From JAHBNG01 sp039028975 (GTDB lineage: Bacteria; Chloroflexota; Anaerolineae; Caldilineales; Caldilineaceae), in the NCBI GenBank assembly GCA_039028975.1, contig JBCCHB010000116.1, positions 1 to 54,661 of the forward strand: a stretch of DNA of 54,661 bases. The letters are read 5' to 3'. Within the stretch, counting starts at the first letter, position 1, and every line of letters starts with the position of its first letter. A program made the translations under genes and the position numbers. Below are positions 17,550-26,252 of the stretch, one piece after another. The notes under the pieces are model-generated. The model ran no database searches. It was not told where the DNA came from and was given only the letters and a program-made list of their open reading frames with translations.

Positions 17550-19109
17550 TCAGTTCGTCTCGCTTATCCAATCATCGACGGTACGCGTCTGGCTATTAAA
17601 ATTTGCGCCAATCAAAGTCATCTCTTTATTATGGAGTTGATACTTTTCATAATACTTATTCTCTTTGATCTGCTGTGGGGCTTCCTGGGCGTTCTTGTCA
17701 ATCTTAAATTCAAAGAGCAAAATATGGTCAGATAGTTCGACCACCGCATCAATCCTGCCCTCATTGGTTTCAACTTCGGCCTCAATGTCCAATCCAAGCA
17801 TCATGAATACCGTATAGAGAATACTCTGGTAATACTGCTCATACTTTAGCTGGAGGTCGTATGGAATATTGGTAAAGAAAACACTCATAATGCTAAAGAC
17901 CTGATCAAGATCTTTTTCTTTTATCGCTGCCGCCAGTTTGCGCAAATAGCTTCTCGCCATTGTGCGCTCAATGTAGCTAAATGCGCTGATTAGGTATGAA
18001 CGAAAGGCATGTTCTACTTCATAATTGGGATAGGATAAGGTGTAAAGTGCCTCTTTACCTAGTTCTTGGGTAAAGCCCTTTAGGGTGAGGTATCCAGTTT
18101 GATAGAGCAATGGGATGACTGATAAATTTTCAAGTTCGTACGTACTAAAATCGATCTCCTCCAGCATGACTTCGTCAAACTGCACGATATCATAGTTCTG
18201 CGCATGAATAAGCTTAATCAAAAAGGTGGGGGTACCGGTTGCAAACCAGTGATTAAAGAAGCGCCGCTGAAAGAAGAGATGAATGACTGAATAGGGGTTA
18301 TAGACATTCTCACCATTGGGCGCGAAACAGAAGCCATCATACCAACGTCGAATCTCTCCGTGAAGCGCTTCGGACGTATAGCCAAGTTCGCTGGCTAATG
18401 CCGTGCTATACTCTGCAAAATCACGTCGAAGTTCTGCATCCGTTAGGCCCAACATGGATGAAAATTGGGTGTTCATGGTTAGATCGACCAAGTTATTTAG
18501 CGCGGAAAAGACTCCGACTTGGCTAAATTTGCTAATGCCAGTGATGAAGGTCATATGCAGATGGGCGTCCATGGCTTTGATCACGGCATAGAACGCTTTG
18601 AGCGTATCGCGGATACGTTTCGCCTCTGGAATGTTCTCAATGTTGTCAATCATTGGCTTGTCATATTCATCAATGAGAATGACAACTTGGTTGTTTCGGG
18701 CTAACTGCCGGATTAAGTCCTGGAAGCGAGTCTGGAAATCAAAGCCCCTTATGGTTAGCCCATACTCCTCGGCAATCCCCTCGAGATAATAGTCTATTAC
18801 CTGCTCCAGCTTTTCCGCGCTATTGACCGTGTTCTGTCCAAAGTCAATGCGGATTACCGGATGTACTTTCCATTCATAATCGCTATTGTGAATCCAAAGA
18901 TTTTGAAATAGATCCTTGTTGCCGCGAAAGATCTCATGTAGGGTGGAGATGAGCAAGCTCTTGCCAAACCGCCTGGGTCTCGATAGGAAATAGGTCCGTT
19001 TGGGATACCGGATCAATTCATAAATATACTGTGTCTTATCTATATACAGGCATCCATTCTCGATAATATCTCGGAGTGTGAATGTTGATACTGGCAGTGG
19101 CTTTAGCAT
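17550..19109 (-). CDS. AAA-ATPase / PD-(D/E)XK nuclease family protein (copy 2)
   Basis: A 519-residue protein of the family with an N-terminal AAA-like ATPase and a C-terminal PD-(D/E)XK nuclease-like domain (DUF1703/PDDEXK_9 type). The P-loop is the variant SRPRRFGKSLLIST; Walker B is QVVILIDEYDKP. The nuclease-like core is GRIDAVVEL with LLFEFKID (Asp, Glu-x-Lys). The start is the ATG of MLKPLPVSTF, matching the start of the neighbouring paralogue; an extension to 19280 adds 57 residues of intergenic-looking sequence. These proteins are common in Bacteroidota, Chloroflexota and anaerobes; their role is not established. It is followed 44 bases later by the aldolase gene. Confidence 0.9.
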   Translation of the reverse strand: MLKPLPVSTFTLRDIIENGCLYIDKTQYIYELIRYPKRTYFLSRPRRFGKSLLISTLHEIFRGNKDLFQNLWIHNSDYEWKVHPVIRIDFGQNTVNSAEKLEQVIDYYLEGIAEEYGLTIRGFDFQTRFQDLIRQLARNNQVVILIDEYDKPMIDNIENIPEAKRIRDTLKAFYAVIKAMDAHLHMTFITGISKFSQVGVFSALNNLVDLTMNTQFSSMLGLTDAELRRDFAEYSTALASELGYTSEALHGEIRRWYDGFCFAPNGENVYNPYSVIHLFFQRRFFNHWFATGTPTFLIKLIHAQNYDIVQFDEVMLEEIDFSTYELENLSVIPLLYQTGYLTLKGFTQELGKEALYTLSYPNYEVEHAFRSYLISAFSYIERTMARSYLRKLAAAIKEKDLDQVFSIMSVFFTNIPYDLQLKYEQYYQSILYTVFMMLGLDIEAEVETNEGRIDAVVELSDHILLFEFKIDKNAQEAPQQIKENKYYEKYQLHNKEMTLIGANFNSQTRTVDDWISETN

Positions 19110-19304
19110 AGATGTACACTCGCTGGGGAATAACCGCTTCACTGTTTGTAAACGGTCTAATCGTTTATTATACCATAGGCCGTTAAGCGCAGGGCCATTC
19201 TGAGAAAGGGAACATGCCGCCTGCTCTAGAATCAAACGTTCTCTTTGACGGCGAGGGCTAACAAACCCCGTGCATCGCACTTTTCGCTTAAGTTAACAGA
19301 TCTG

Positions 19305-20867
19305 TTAGGCCATTTCGCTAACCCAGTCGTCGATTGTCCGTTTGCCGCTATTGAAGTTCGCCCCAATGAGGGTAATGGGCTTCTCTTTAAGCCAGTATTT
19401 CTTGAAGTATTCTTTCTCTTTGATTTGGGCCAGGGCCGCCTCGGCGCTATCGTCGAGCTTGAATTCAAAGATGTAGATATGGTCGTCTACTTCGATGACG
19501 GCATCAATGCGCCCCTGATTGGTCTTCTCTTCTGCATCGACCACAAGCCCGATCAACGTGAAGAGAACGTGGAAGATGGTCTGGTAATACTTCTCATTGA
19601 GGAGTTGCAGATCATAATCAATGTGGGCAAAGAAGACATCCAGTACCATAAAGAATGTGTCGAGATCGTGTTCCTCCAATGCGTCAATCAGCCGCAACAG
19701 GTGGGTTTTGCTCAACCCTTGATCTAAATAGCTGAACGCGTCCAGAACGTAGATGAGAAAGGCGTTTTGCACTTCGTAATTGGGGTAGTGCAGGGTATAG
19801 AGTTCACGCCTGGGGTTGAAATCCTTTATGGTCAGATAGCCTGTCTGAAAGAGAATAGGAATAAGCGATAGGCTCCGAATATCGTAGGTGCTAAAGGCGA
19901 GTTCACCTACTTTGGAATGATCAAAATCCGTTACCGGATAATTGCGCTCATGGATCAGTTTGATCAAAATAGAAGGTGTGCCGCTCTCGAACCAGAAGTT
20001 GTGGAAGCTCTCCATTTCAAAGAGTAGCATGGTTGAAAACGGATTATAGACGGGCGTATCCACCCGCGTAAAGCGAAACCCATTGTACCAGTGACGGATC
20101 TTGTCGAGCAGTTCCTCTACGGTCAGCCCTTCCTTGGCCGCAAACCCGGGCAATCTATCCGCAAAATTCTCCTCCAATTCCGTCTGGGTGATGCCCAGCA
20201 TGGCCGCAAATCGGCCATCGATGGTTAAGTCGGTCAGGTTATTCAACTCAGAGAAGATACTGACCTTGCTGAATTTGCTGATGCCCGTAATAAAGCTGAT
20301 ACGAATGTGTGCCTCTTTGGCTTTGAGTACCCCATAAAAGGACTTCAATGCGTCACGAATCTCGATGGCTCTATCAGGATCTTCCAGATGATCGATGATC
20401 GGTTTGTCGTATTCATCGATCAGGATGACGACTTGGTTGTTGGCTGGGCTTTGTGCAGAGAGCTTGCGAATTAGCTCGTCAAAGATAAATGGTGCAGGGT
20501 TATCCTGAAGAGTGATGCCGTATCTTTCTGCAATTGGGTGTAGTTGAAACTGAATGCTTCTATCCAGATCGGCAACGCTGTTGATGGGGTGACTATGAAA
20601 ATCAATTCGAATAACGGGATAGGGTGCCCAACCATAATCACTCTCATCGATCCACAGCCCTCTGAAAAGCACCCGATTCCCTTGGAAGAGTTCTTCAAGC
20701 GTAGAGAGCAGCAGGCTCTTGCCAAAGCGGCGCGGACGCGAGATGAAATAGGCTCCAGTTCCGCGCACGACCAAGTGGTAGATGTACTCTGTCTTATCGA
20801 TATAGAGCAGATCGTTGTTTATGATTTTACGAAAGGTTGCGGTACTGGTTGGTAGAAATTTGGGCAT
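19305..20867 (-). CDS. AAA-ATPase / PD-(D/E)XK nuclease family protein (copy 1)
   Basis: A 520-residue paralogue of the next gene downstream, clearly alignable along its whole length. P-loop SRPRRFGKSLLLST, Walker B QVVILIDEYDKP, an ATPase block HIRISFITGISKFSKVSIF, and nuclease-like GRIDAVIEV plus IYIFEFKLD are all intact. Both copies end with the same TLIGANFNS..RT.DDWVSE tail. The two lie in tandem 195 bases apart, so a local duplication followed by divergence is likely. Roles in defence or in mobile-element biology have been proposed for such proteins, but nothing here shows one. Confidence 0.9.
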   Translation of the reverse strand: MPKFLPTSTATFRKIINNDLLYIDKTEYIYHLVVRGTGAYFISRPRRFGKSLLLSTLEELFQGNRVLFRGLWIDESDYGWAPYPVIRIDFHSHPINSVADLDRSIQFQLHPIAERYGITLQDNPAPFIFDELIRKLSAQSPANNQVVILIDEYDKPIIDHLEDPDRAIEIRDALKSFYGVLKAKEAHIRISFITGISKFSKVSIFSELNNLTDLTIDGRFAAMLGITQTELEENFADRLPGFAAKEGLTVEELLDKIRHWYNGFRFTRVDTPVYNPFSTMLLFEMESFHNFWFESGTPSILIKLIHERNYPVTDFDHSKVGELAFSTYDIRSLSLIPILFQTGYLTIKDFNPRRELYTLHYPNYEVQNAFLIYVLDAFSYLDQGLSKTHLLRLIDALEEHDLDTFFMVLDVFFAHIDYDLQLLNEKYYQTIFHVLFTLIGLVVDAEEKTNQGRIDAVIEVDDHIYIFEFKLDDSAEAALAQIKEKEYFKKYWLKEKPITLIGANFNSGKRTIDDWVSEMA

Positions 20868-21172
20868 GTATGCCTCTTATTTGAGTGTGGCACAGAGTCC
20901 CTCAGAGAAGGCACAGAGCTCACAAAGAAAGACTTCAAAGCGACAGTGAATCTCTGTGTAACCACGACTCAGTGTAATGAACAGAAACTTTATCAGGTGT
21001 GCGATGCACACGGCTCTGAGTAATGAAAGCATCAAGTTCAAAAAAGATGGGCGTCTGCTGATTGGCTCATTATATCATAGGCAGTCAAAAGAATGTTGAT
21101 TTTCATGCTATACCCCAAGTGTTGATATAGTACGCATTGCTGTGTAAATAAAGTTGTTTCGCCCTCCCCCGG

Positions 21173-21197
21173 CCCCTCTCCCAGCCTGGGAGAGGGG
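21173..21197. repeat. REP-like hairpin
   Basis: CCCCTCTCCCA and its exact complement enclose a three-base loop (GCC). The same CCCTGGCCCCTCTCCC word without its partner occurs near 8496-8511, so it belongs to a dispersed extragenic palindrome family. Confidence 0.8.
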
Positions 21198-21429
21198 AAT
21201 CTGGCTCCCTTCCCCTATATATGGGACTTAGCATCACCCACATCTTTAGCCCGAGAGCAGGGAGTATAGGTGCCCGCCCCGCCGCGAACGGATACTGCTG
21301 TCTAAATATCTGATGATTTTCGACATGAATGATCAATGTGAATATCGTTTGCAAGGTTGTACGGGCTGATGAAACGGGTCGGACCGTGATGCCCACCCTG
21401 GCATGAATGCACAGGGCCACAGAGCAAAC

Positions 21430-21720
21430 GCCCACTCAACTGGGCTTGCAGGTGGACCAACGAGTCCCATTGATGGGACGTCTGTTCAATAGCCCAGCGG
21501 TTTTAACCCTGGGTGAGCACCGTGAACCCATAAAGGGACGACAAGCCGCACAATTTAGCTTGCTTTTTCCTGTGACAAGACACTGAATGTTTAGCCAGCA
21601 GTATCGTGAACGGTCAGGGCTACTTGGCAGACGCCCGCTAAACCGGGCTTATTGGCCGACGATCAGCCCCTTTCAAGGGGCGTCTGCTCGATAGCCCCGT
21701 GGGTTTAACCCTGGTGGGCC
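21430..21720. repeat. duplicated structured element with compensatory stem changes
   Basis: Two diverged copies about 203 bases apart align over at least 90 bases. Copy A has hairpin 1 at 21430-21445 (GCCCA / TGGGC) and hairpin 2 at 21464-21479 (GTCCCA / TGGGAC); copy B has the equivalents at 21633-21648 (GCCCG / CGGGC) and 21666-21681 (GCCCCT / AGGGGC). Both are followed by GTCTGYTCRATAGCCC and then TTTAACCCTGG. Three stem positions changed on both sides so that pairing is kept, while the loops stay similar (CTCAAC/CTAAAC and TTGA/TTCA). A structured RNA or a selected DNA hairpin family is likely; strand is unknown. Confidence 0.75.
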
Positions 21721-22250
21721 GTGCAAACCGACCAGTTATGGGTAAAGCTAAGAGCTTGGGGGAAGGGCCGGGGATGGGGGCCACAACGCCCAAAACCTTA
21801 ATTTACAGAGTACTTATTTCGATTCGATTCATCCTCTGGTTTCGTTTTCTATTACTTTGTTCGTGTCAATCGAAACACATTTGATTGTAATTGACTTGTA
21901 AGATTAGCGAGCCAAGAATCGGATACAGTTATCAAGATAGCCAAGCGCCCAACAAAAAAGCTTTCAGCTAATCAGCCGTCAGCTAGGTCGGAGCGACCAC
22001 TGCGTGAGCAGCCAGAATCTAGTACACTGGGGCGTAAATAATTTTTATACTTTCTATACTACGATAAACAGCAACATGAGTCCACTACAAAAACTAGATC
22101 AGATCCGCGGAGGGCCACAGAGGTTTTCTCTTGAATTTCTCAGTGAATCTCTGTGCCTCCTCAGAGGAGCTCTGTGAAATTTTGGTTGTGGCTCTGCCAC
22201 GTTGTGTTTCTCCGTGGATCATTGGACCTTGTTGCAGTAGAGTCAGAAAT

Positions 22251-23492
22251 ATGCCTATTGATAAAACCACTCAGATGCTCTTCTCCTGTTTAAAAGTGAG
22301 CAAGCAATCCTTTACCAACCAAAATGCCTCAGAGACCACACCTGATGAGTGGAAAGCCCTGCTCGATTTGGCAGACCGTCAACGCCTGACCCCCTTGCTC
22401 TATGATCGGTTAAAAGAGAAGCTGAATGTGTCAGTTATCCCCTCAGTCCACTTAGACCGACTCAAAGCGGCCCATCGTAAAAACTCCATGCGCAATATGC
22501 ACCTCTTTCAACGATTACACCAGATTTTGAAGGTGTTTGCAACGCATGAGATTCCGGTCATTGTGCTCAAAGGCGCGTTTTTGGCCCATGCAATCTATCC
22601 ATCTCGCAGCCAGCGCTATATGCTAGACATTGATATACTGGTCCAAAAAGCGCATCTAGCCCAGGCTGCCGAACTGCTAATCGAAATGGGATATCAGCCT
22701 AAAGGACCACTTGCCCTGGATTCAGTTGTGGAGCTACTGAAGCATCTGCCTGTTTTTAGAATGCCGAACGACCCGGTACCTGTGGAGCTCCACTGGACCA
22801 TTGCCTCTCCACGCCAATTTCATGATGTCTCTACAGACAACTTTTGGGATGATCTTGAGGTTGTGCCATTTGGAAAGGGAGCGATGGCTGGATTCTGCCC
22901 CGAAGAGTTACTTCTCCACTTATGCATTCATGCCAGCTATCAGCATCTCTTCTTTCAGGGAATCCGGGCATTCTACGATGTGGATGTTACTGTCCGCCAT
23001 TTTGAGGCGCGCCTAAACTGGCGATTGATTGAGCAACGGGCCATGGAACGAAAGTGGAGTAAAGGAGTCTATCTGGTCCTCTCTCTCACCAAGTGCTACT
23101 TCGATACCCCTATTCCGGATGCCGTTTTGGAAGCGCTGCGTCCTGCCACAATCCCTCAGCCCTTGATCGCAACGGTCGAGCATCAAATGGCGTTGAAGCA
23201 GGGTGATTCATCTCGCTTCTCACTCAATGTGGTTCAATTAGCAGGGAATCAAGATTTGATCGGCAAAGCCAAACTTACCATGCAGCGCTTCTTCCCTGCT
23301 CGACGAGAAATGGCATTGCGGTATCCAGCAGAGGCTAATTCTTGGCGGATTTATCTCTATTATCCCATACGGGGCGTAACCTTACTCCTGCGCTATTGCC
23401 AGAAGGTATGGGCGCTGTGGCGGGGCGATAGACAGATACAAAGCTATGCGCAACGCCAACTTATGTTAACCGAATGGTTGGGGCTATCGTGA
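22251..23492 (+). CDS. nucleotidyltransferase family protein (NTP_transf_5 type)
   Basis: A 413-residue protein of the uncharacterised nucleotidyltransferase family (PF14907 type), with the family's strand-turn IPVIVLKGAFLAHAIYP and RYMLDIDILVQ, where the two Asp residues would bind metal, and the downstream VELHWTI and CPEELLLHLCIHASYQ blocks. I start at the ATG of MPIDKTTQML because the 40-residue extension is repeat-derived. Such proteins recur in lasso-peptide loci, which supports a link to the RiPP genes that begin 3.3 kb downstream, though a direct role is unproven. It may transfer a nucleotide to a product or protein. Confidence 0.85.
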   Translation: MPIDKTTQMLFSCLKVSKQSFTNQNASETTPDEWKALLDLADRQRLTPLLYDRLKEKLNVSVIPSVHLDRLKAAHRKNSMRNMHLFQRLHQILKVFATHEIPVIVLKGAFLAHAIYPSRSQRYMLDIDILVQKAHLAQAAELLIEMGYQPKGPLALDSVVELLKHLPVFRMPNDPVPVELHWTIASPRQFHDVSTDNFWDDLEVVPFGKGAMAGFCPEELLLHLCIHASYQHLFFQGIRAFYDVDVTVRHFEARLNWRLIEQRAMERKWSKGVYLVLSLTKCYFDTPIPDAVLEALRPATIPQPLIATVEHQMALKQGDSSRFSLNVVQLAGNQDLIGKAKLTMQRFFPARREMALRYPAEANSWRIYLYYPIRGVTLLLRYCQKVWALWRGDRQIQSYAQRQLMLTEWLGLS

Positions 23493-23623
23493 CGGAAAAG
23501 GCAGCTCAGCAGAATTTCATCATTTGCAAGCTCAGTCTCTGCCCTGAAAACTAAACAAAGATGGCTCTTTGGGATTTCATGTGGTTGAAAATTTTATGGA
23601 ACAAGGATTTTTAAGATTACAAA

Positions 23624-23779
23624 GATTTTTCTCTTCTAATCTTAAAAATCTGGCTAATCCCTGTTCATTTTTCTGTCAACCACGTGAGATCCGGTTGAAC
23701 CGATTTTTCTCTTCTAATCTTAAAAATCTGGCTAATCCCTGTTCATTTTTCTGTCAACCATGTGAGATCCGGTTGAACT
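23624..23779. repeat. 78-base tandem duplication
   Basis: Two adjacent copies (23624-23701 and 23702-23779) starting GATTTTTCTCTTCTAATCTT differ at only about two positions (CACGTG versus CATGTG, and the last base). The near identity points to a recent duplication. Confidence 0.93.
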
Positions 23780-24014
23780 ACAAAGATTTGAGATTTCAAA
23801 GATTTTCTATCTTTCTAATCTTTGTTTACAGGGCAGATCGCAACACACTTGAACTGTGGCAGACTGACTCTAGTCTAAGTGACTCAATGACTGCAGACCA
23901 TTGACGGTCTTTATCACATATCCTTCTACTTATAAGTCCATTCAATCATATTTGCATGACTGCTATTCAACTTGTTCTGTATCTTGTGGTAAGCTGGCTG
24001 ATACATTTTGCCTA

Positions 24015-24042
24015 TTGCAAACCCCGATAAATGTGGTATACT
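24015..24042 (+). promoter_or_regulatory. predicted sigma-70 promoter with extended -10
   Basis: TTGCAA (24015-24020), a 16-base spacer and TATACT (24037-24042), preceded by TGG as an extended -10. It lies about 200 bases upstream of the GNAT gene and would drive the GNAT/DUF6916/collar operon. Prediction only. Confidence 0.5.
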
Positions 24043-24239
24043 GCATATGCTATTAATCATTCCTCTTCCCAAAGCACTCACAGCAATTCCCTTACCCATT
24101 GATATTCACTATCGGTTCTGGAGAAAACAGACGTATTTTGCATTCTTACTTAAAAGGCGGATGCGATTTGTTTTTGCTGTTCGTTTGTCTCAATGGAGAA
24201 TTTAACAACCCCAAATTATAACTTTGGAAAGACTACACA

Positions 24240-24746
24240 GTGACGGTTCAGACAGCAACACACATCAATGGCGTAGATATTGTATTACGCCCTATTCGTG
24301 ATACCGACATGCCCTTCCTGCTTGAGCTATATGCCAGCACGCGTGCTGAAGAGATGGCTATGATTGACTGGCCTGACGAGCAGAAGGATCAGTTTTTAGC
24401 CACGCAGTTTCACGCCCAGCATACCTACTACATGGAAAATTATCTAGAGGCGACCTTTGATGTCATGATCTGGCAGAAGGAGCCGATTGGTCGACTCTAT
24501 GTGGAGGAATGGCCGACGGAACTGCGAATCATTGATATTGCTCTGCTGCCTCAGTATCGCAAGCAGGGGATAGGCGGTTATTTCATGAAGAAACTTATGC
24601 AGCGTGCTCAGGATGGTAAGAAAGGCGTCTCTATCCATGTAGAAAAGAATAACCCGGCTATGAGGCTCTATAAGCGGTTGGGCTTTAAGAAGGTGGATGA
24701 ACATGGCCTGTATGATCTGATGGGATGGCGCAAAAATGACAAGTAG
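24240..24746 (+). CDS. GNAT family N-acetyltransferase
   Basis: A 168-residue GNAT acetyltransferase. The acetyl-CoA-binding loop is RKQGIGGYFMKKLM (R/Q-x-x-G-x-G/A) and the C-terminal NPAMRLYKRLGFKKV block is diagnostic. It begins with GTG. Its end overlaps the next gene by 11 bases, and it heads a small operon with a DUF6916 protein and three collar proteins; this grouping seems recurrent for MdpB-type collar genes. Substrate unknown; it might modify the collar proteins or a small amine. Confidence 0.9.
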   Translation: MTVQTATHINGVDIVLRPIRDTDMPFLLELYASTRAEEMAMIDWPDEQKDQFLATQFHAQHTYYMENYLEATFDVMIWQKEPIGRLYVEEWPTELRIIDIALLPQYRKQGIGGYFMKKLMQRAQDGKKGVSIHVEKNNPAMRLYKRLGFKKVDEHGLYDLMGWRKNDK

Positions 24747-25065
24747 ATTGACCTTTGAAACAATGGAACCGCTGCTCAACGAGCAGTTCGAGCTGCATTT
24801 TGATTCAACGAAAACCTTCGACATCGAATTGGTGGAGGTGGCCCAACTGCCCGATCCCAATCGTGCGGTATATAGTTGGCAGAAGCAAGATACGCCATCA
24901 AAGTCAAATGCCTTCACCCTAGTCTTCCGCGTACCGCAGGAAGTTGGACCCACCCAAAAGACATACGAAATATCCCACTCATCATGGGGTGCATTGGTAC
25001 CAATCTTTCTTGTCCCGATTGCTGGGGATGAGAAGGGTCTATACTTTGAAGCTGTTTTTACATAG
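24736..25065 (+). CDS. DUF6916-like small protein
   Basis: A 109-residue predicted beta-rich protein. The pattern of an opening LTFETMEPLLNEQFELHF, central FTLVFRVPQEVGPTQKTYEI and closing IFLVPIAGDEKGLYFEAVFT matches, from memory, the DUF6916 family encoded beside tail-collar proteins. No signal peptide or catalytic residues are evident. It is translationally coupled to the GNAT gene and followed 36 bases later by the first collar gene. A structural or assembly partner of the collar proteins is a guess from position. Confidence 0.7.
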   Translation: MTSRLTFETMEPLLNEQFELHFDSTKTFDIELVEVAQLPDPNRAVYSWQKQDTPSKSNAFTLVFRVPQEVGPTQKTYEISHSSWGALVPIFLVPIAGDEKGLYFEAVFT

Positions 25066-25101
25066 TCGGTTAACGATTACATAGTCGATAGGAGAAATTG
25101 T

Positions 25102-25620
25102 ATGAGTGAACCATTTTTAGGTGAAATCCGCATGGTTGGCTTCAGTTATGCGCCCCGCGGCTGGGCGTTTTGTGACGGTCAGCTCTTAGGTATCGCACAA
25201 CACGAATCCCTTTATTCATTGCTGGGCACGACGTACGGTGGGGACGGTCGGACGACCTTTGCCGTGCCAGATTTACGAGGTAGAACCCCTATTCATAAGG
25301 GGTCATCGCCAGGAGGTAGTAGATACCACCTTGGACAAAAAGGTGGTGACGAGACTCATACCTTGACTGTTGATGAAATGGGGCCGCACCGCCACACATT
25401 TAGAGTTTCTTCAAATACCTTTATTGCGCGAAAAGCGATTGGAAGAGTGCTTGCTACGACTGATGGCGCTTTGGCTTATCGCGCTCAGGACGACACTGCA
25501 ACTCTGAACGCAGATAGCGTTGCCAAAACCGGAGGGGGGCGACCCCACAACAACATTCAGCCATGCACAGCGCTTAATTTTTGCATTGCCCTAATGGGAA
25601 TATATCCGTCACGCAATTAA
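25102..25620 (+). CDS. phage tail-collar domain protein 1 (MdpB-like)
   Basis: A 172-residue protein with an N-terminal Tail Collar domain (PF07484 type): FLGEIRMVGFSYAPRGWAFC followed by DGQLLGIAQHESLYSLLGTTYGG and TTFAVPDLRGRTPIHKG. A variable middle follows, with a HTLTVDEMGPHRH segment, and a closing GGGRPHNNIQPCTALNFCIALMGIYPSRN. GGAG lies at a good distance before the ATG. It is the first of three tandem paralogues. Such proteins (microcystin-dependent protein MdpB family) occur widely outside phages; no capsid, portal or tail-tube gene is near, so this is not a prophage. Function is unknown. Confidence 0.92.
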   Translation: MSEPFLGEIRMVGFSYAPRGWAFCDGQLLGIAQHESLYSLLGTTYGGDGRTTFAVPDLRGRTPIHKGSSPGGSRYHLGQKGGDETHTLTVDEMGPHRHTFRVSSNTFIARKAIGRVLATTDGALAYRAQDDTATLNADSVAKTGGGRPHNNIQPCTALNFCIALMGIYPSRN

Positions 25621-25713
25621 TTCACTTTGGTTGTACTCTACTTAGTGTCCACATTTTAAATTATTTTCGAGCTGAGAGGATGGACTGCAATTTTAATCAC
25701 GAAGGAGTCAATT

Positions 25714-26235
25714 ATGTCTGACCCATTTATTGGTGAAATCCGGATGTTTGCGGGAAATTATGCGCCACGTGGCTGGGCGTTTTGCGATGGCCAACTGACA
25801 GAAATAGTTCAAAACACTACGCTTTTCGCCCTCTTTGGCACGATCCATGGCGGGGATGGTCGCACTACCTTTGGTCTGCCGGATATGCGCGGACGTATTC
25901 CCATTCATGCCGGTGGGGGCGCAGGTCCGGGATTATCTCCCTATACGCTTGGAAGCAAGAAGGGTAGCGAAACAGTAACGCTCGACGTCTACGAACTGCC
26001 ACCCCACAACCATGCAATTTCAGCATCAACAAGCCCAGGAGATACTACGTCTCCAGTTGGCAAGGTCGTTGGCCACATGAGTGGATCGAATGCTTATGGA
26101 ACAAGCTCACCCCTTGGTCTTCACGATGATGCCTTTACGAATGCCGGTGGGGGGCAACCGCACTCAAACATGATGCCAACGCTATGCATCAACTTTATTG
26201 TGGCCTTAAATGGGCTATTCCCTAGACGCTACTAA
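25714..26235 (+). CDS. phage tail-collar domain protein 2 (MdpB-like)
   Basis: A 173-residue paralogue of the preceding gene. The collar block (FIGEIRMFAGNYAPRGWAFC, TFGLPDMRGRIPIHAGGG) and the C-terminal GGGQPHSNMMPTLCINFIVA block are intact, while the middle (ASTSPGDTTSPVGKVVGHMS) differs from both siblings. AAGGAG precedes the ATG. Conserved ends around a variable centre suggest a scaffold presenting a variable surface. Confidence 0.92.
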   Translation: MSDPFIGEIRMFAGNYAPRGWAFCDGQLTEIVQNTTLFALFGTIHGGDGRTTFGLPDMRGRIPIHAGGGAGPGLSPYTLGSKKGSETVTLDVYELPPHNHAISASTSPGDTTSPVGKVVGHMSGSNAYGTSSPLGLHDDAFTNAGGGQPHSNMMPTLCINFIVALNGLFPRRY

Positions 26236-26252
26236 TAGGTAAGGAGAAAATC

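Larger units (their letters stand above)
20868..22250. other. gene-free region rich in structured repeats
   Basis: About 1.4 kb with no credible gene. The flanks (20890-20970 and 22110-22200) carry CTCTGTG/CACAGAG word clusters that are inverted relative to each other. In between lie an 11-base-pair extragenic hairpin (21173-21197) and the duplicated structured element (21430-21720). The last part, 22130-22250, is open in frame with the following gene but reads as repeat-derived sequence. Confidence 0.7.
23493..24239. other. gene-free region with tandem repeat and promoter
   Basis: About 750 bases without a credible gene. It contains a 78-base tandem duplication (23624-23779), flanking AAAGATTT/TTTGTTTACAGGGCAGA text related to the repeats at 43871 and 52290, and a good promoter at 24015-24042. 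Open frames across it are repeat translations. Confidence 0.65.

Noticed and set aside
23569..23904. 111-codon open frame
   Set aside because: Translation of the 78-base duplication and its flanks; no ribosome site or family.
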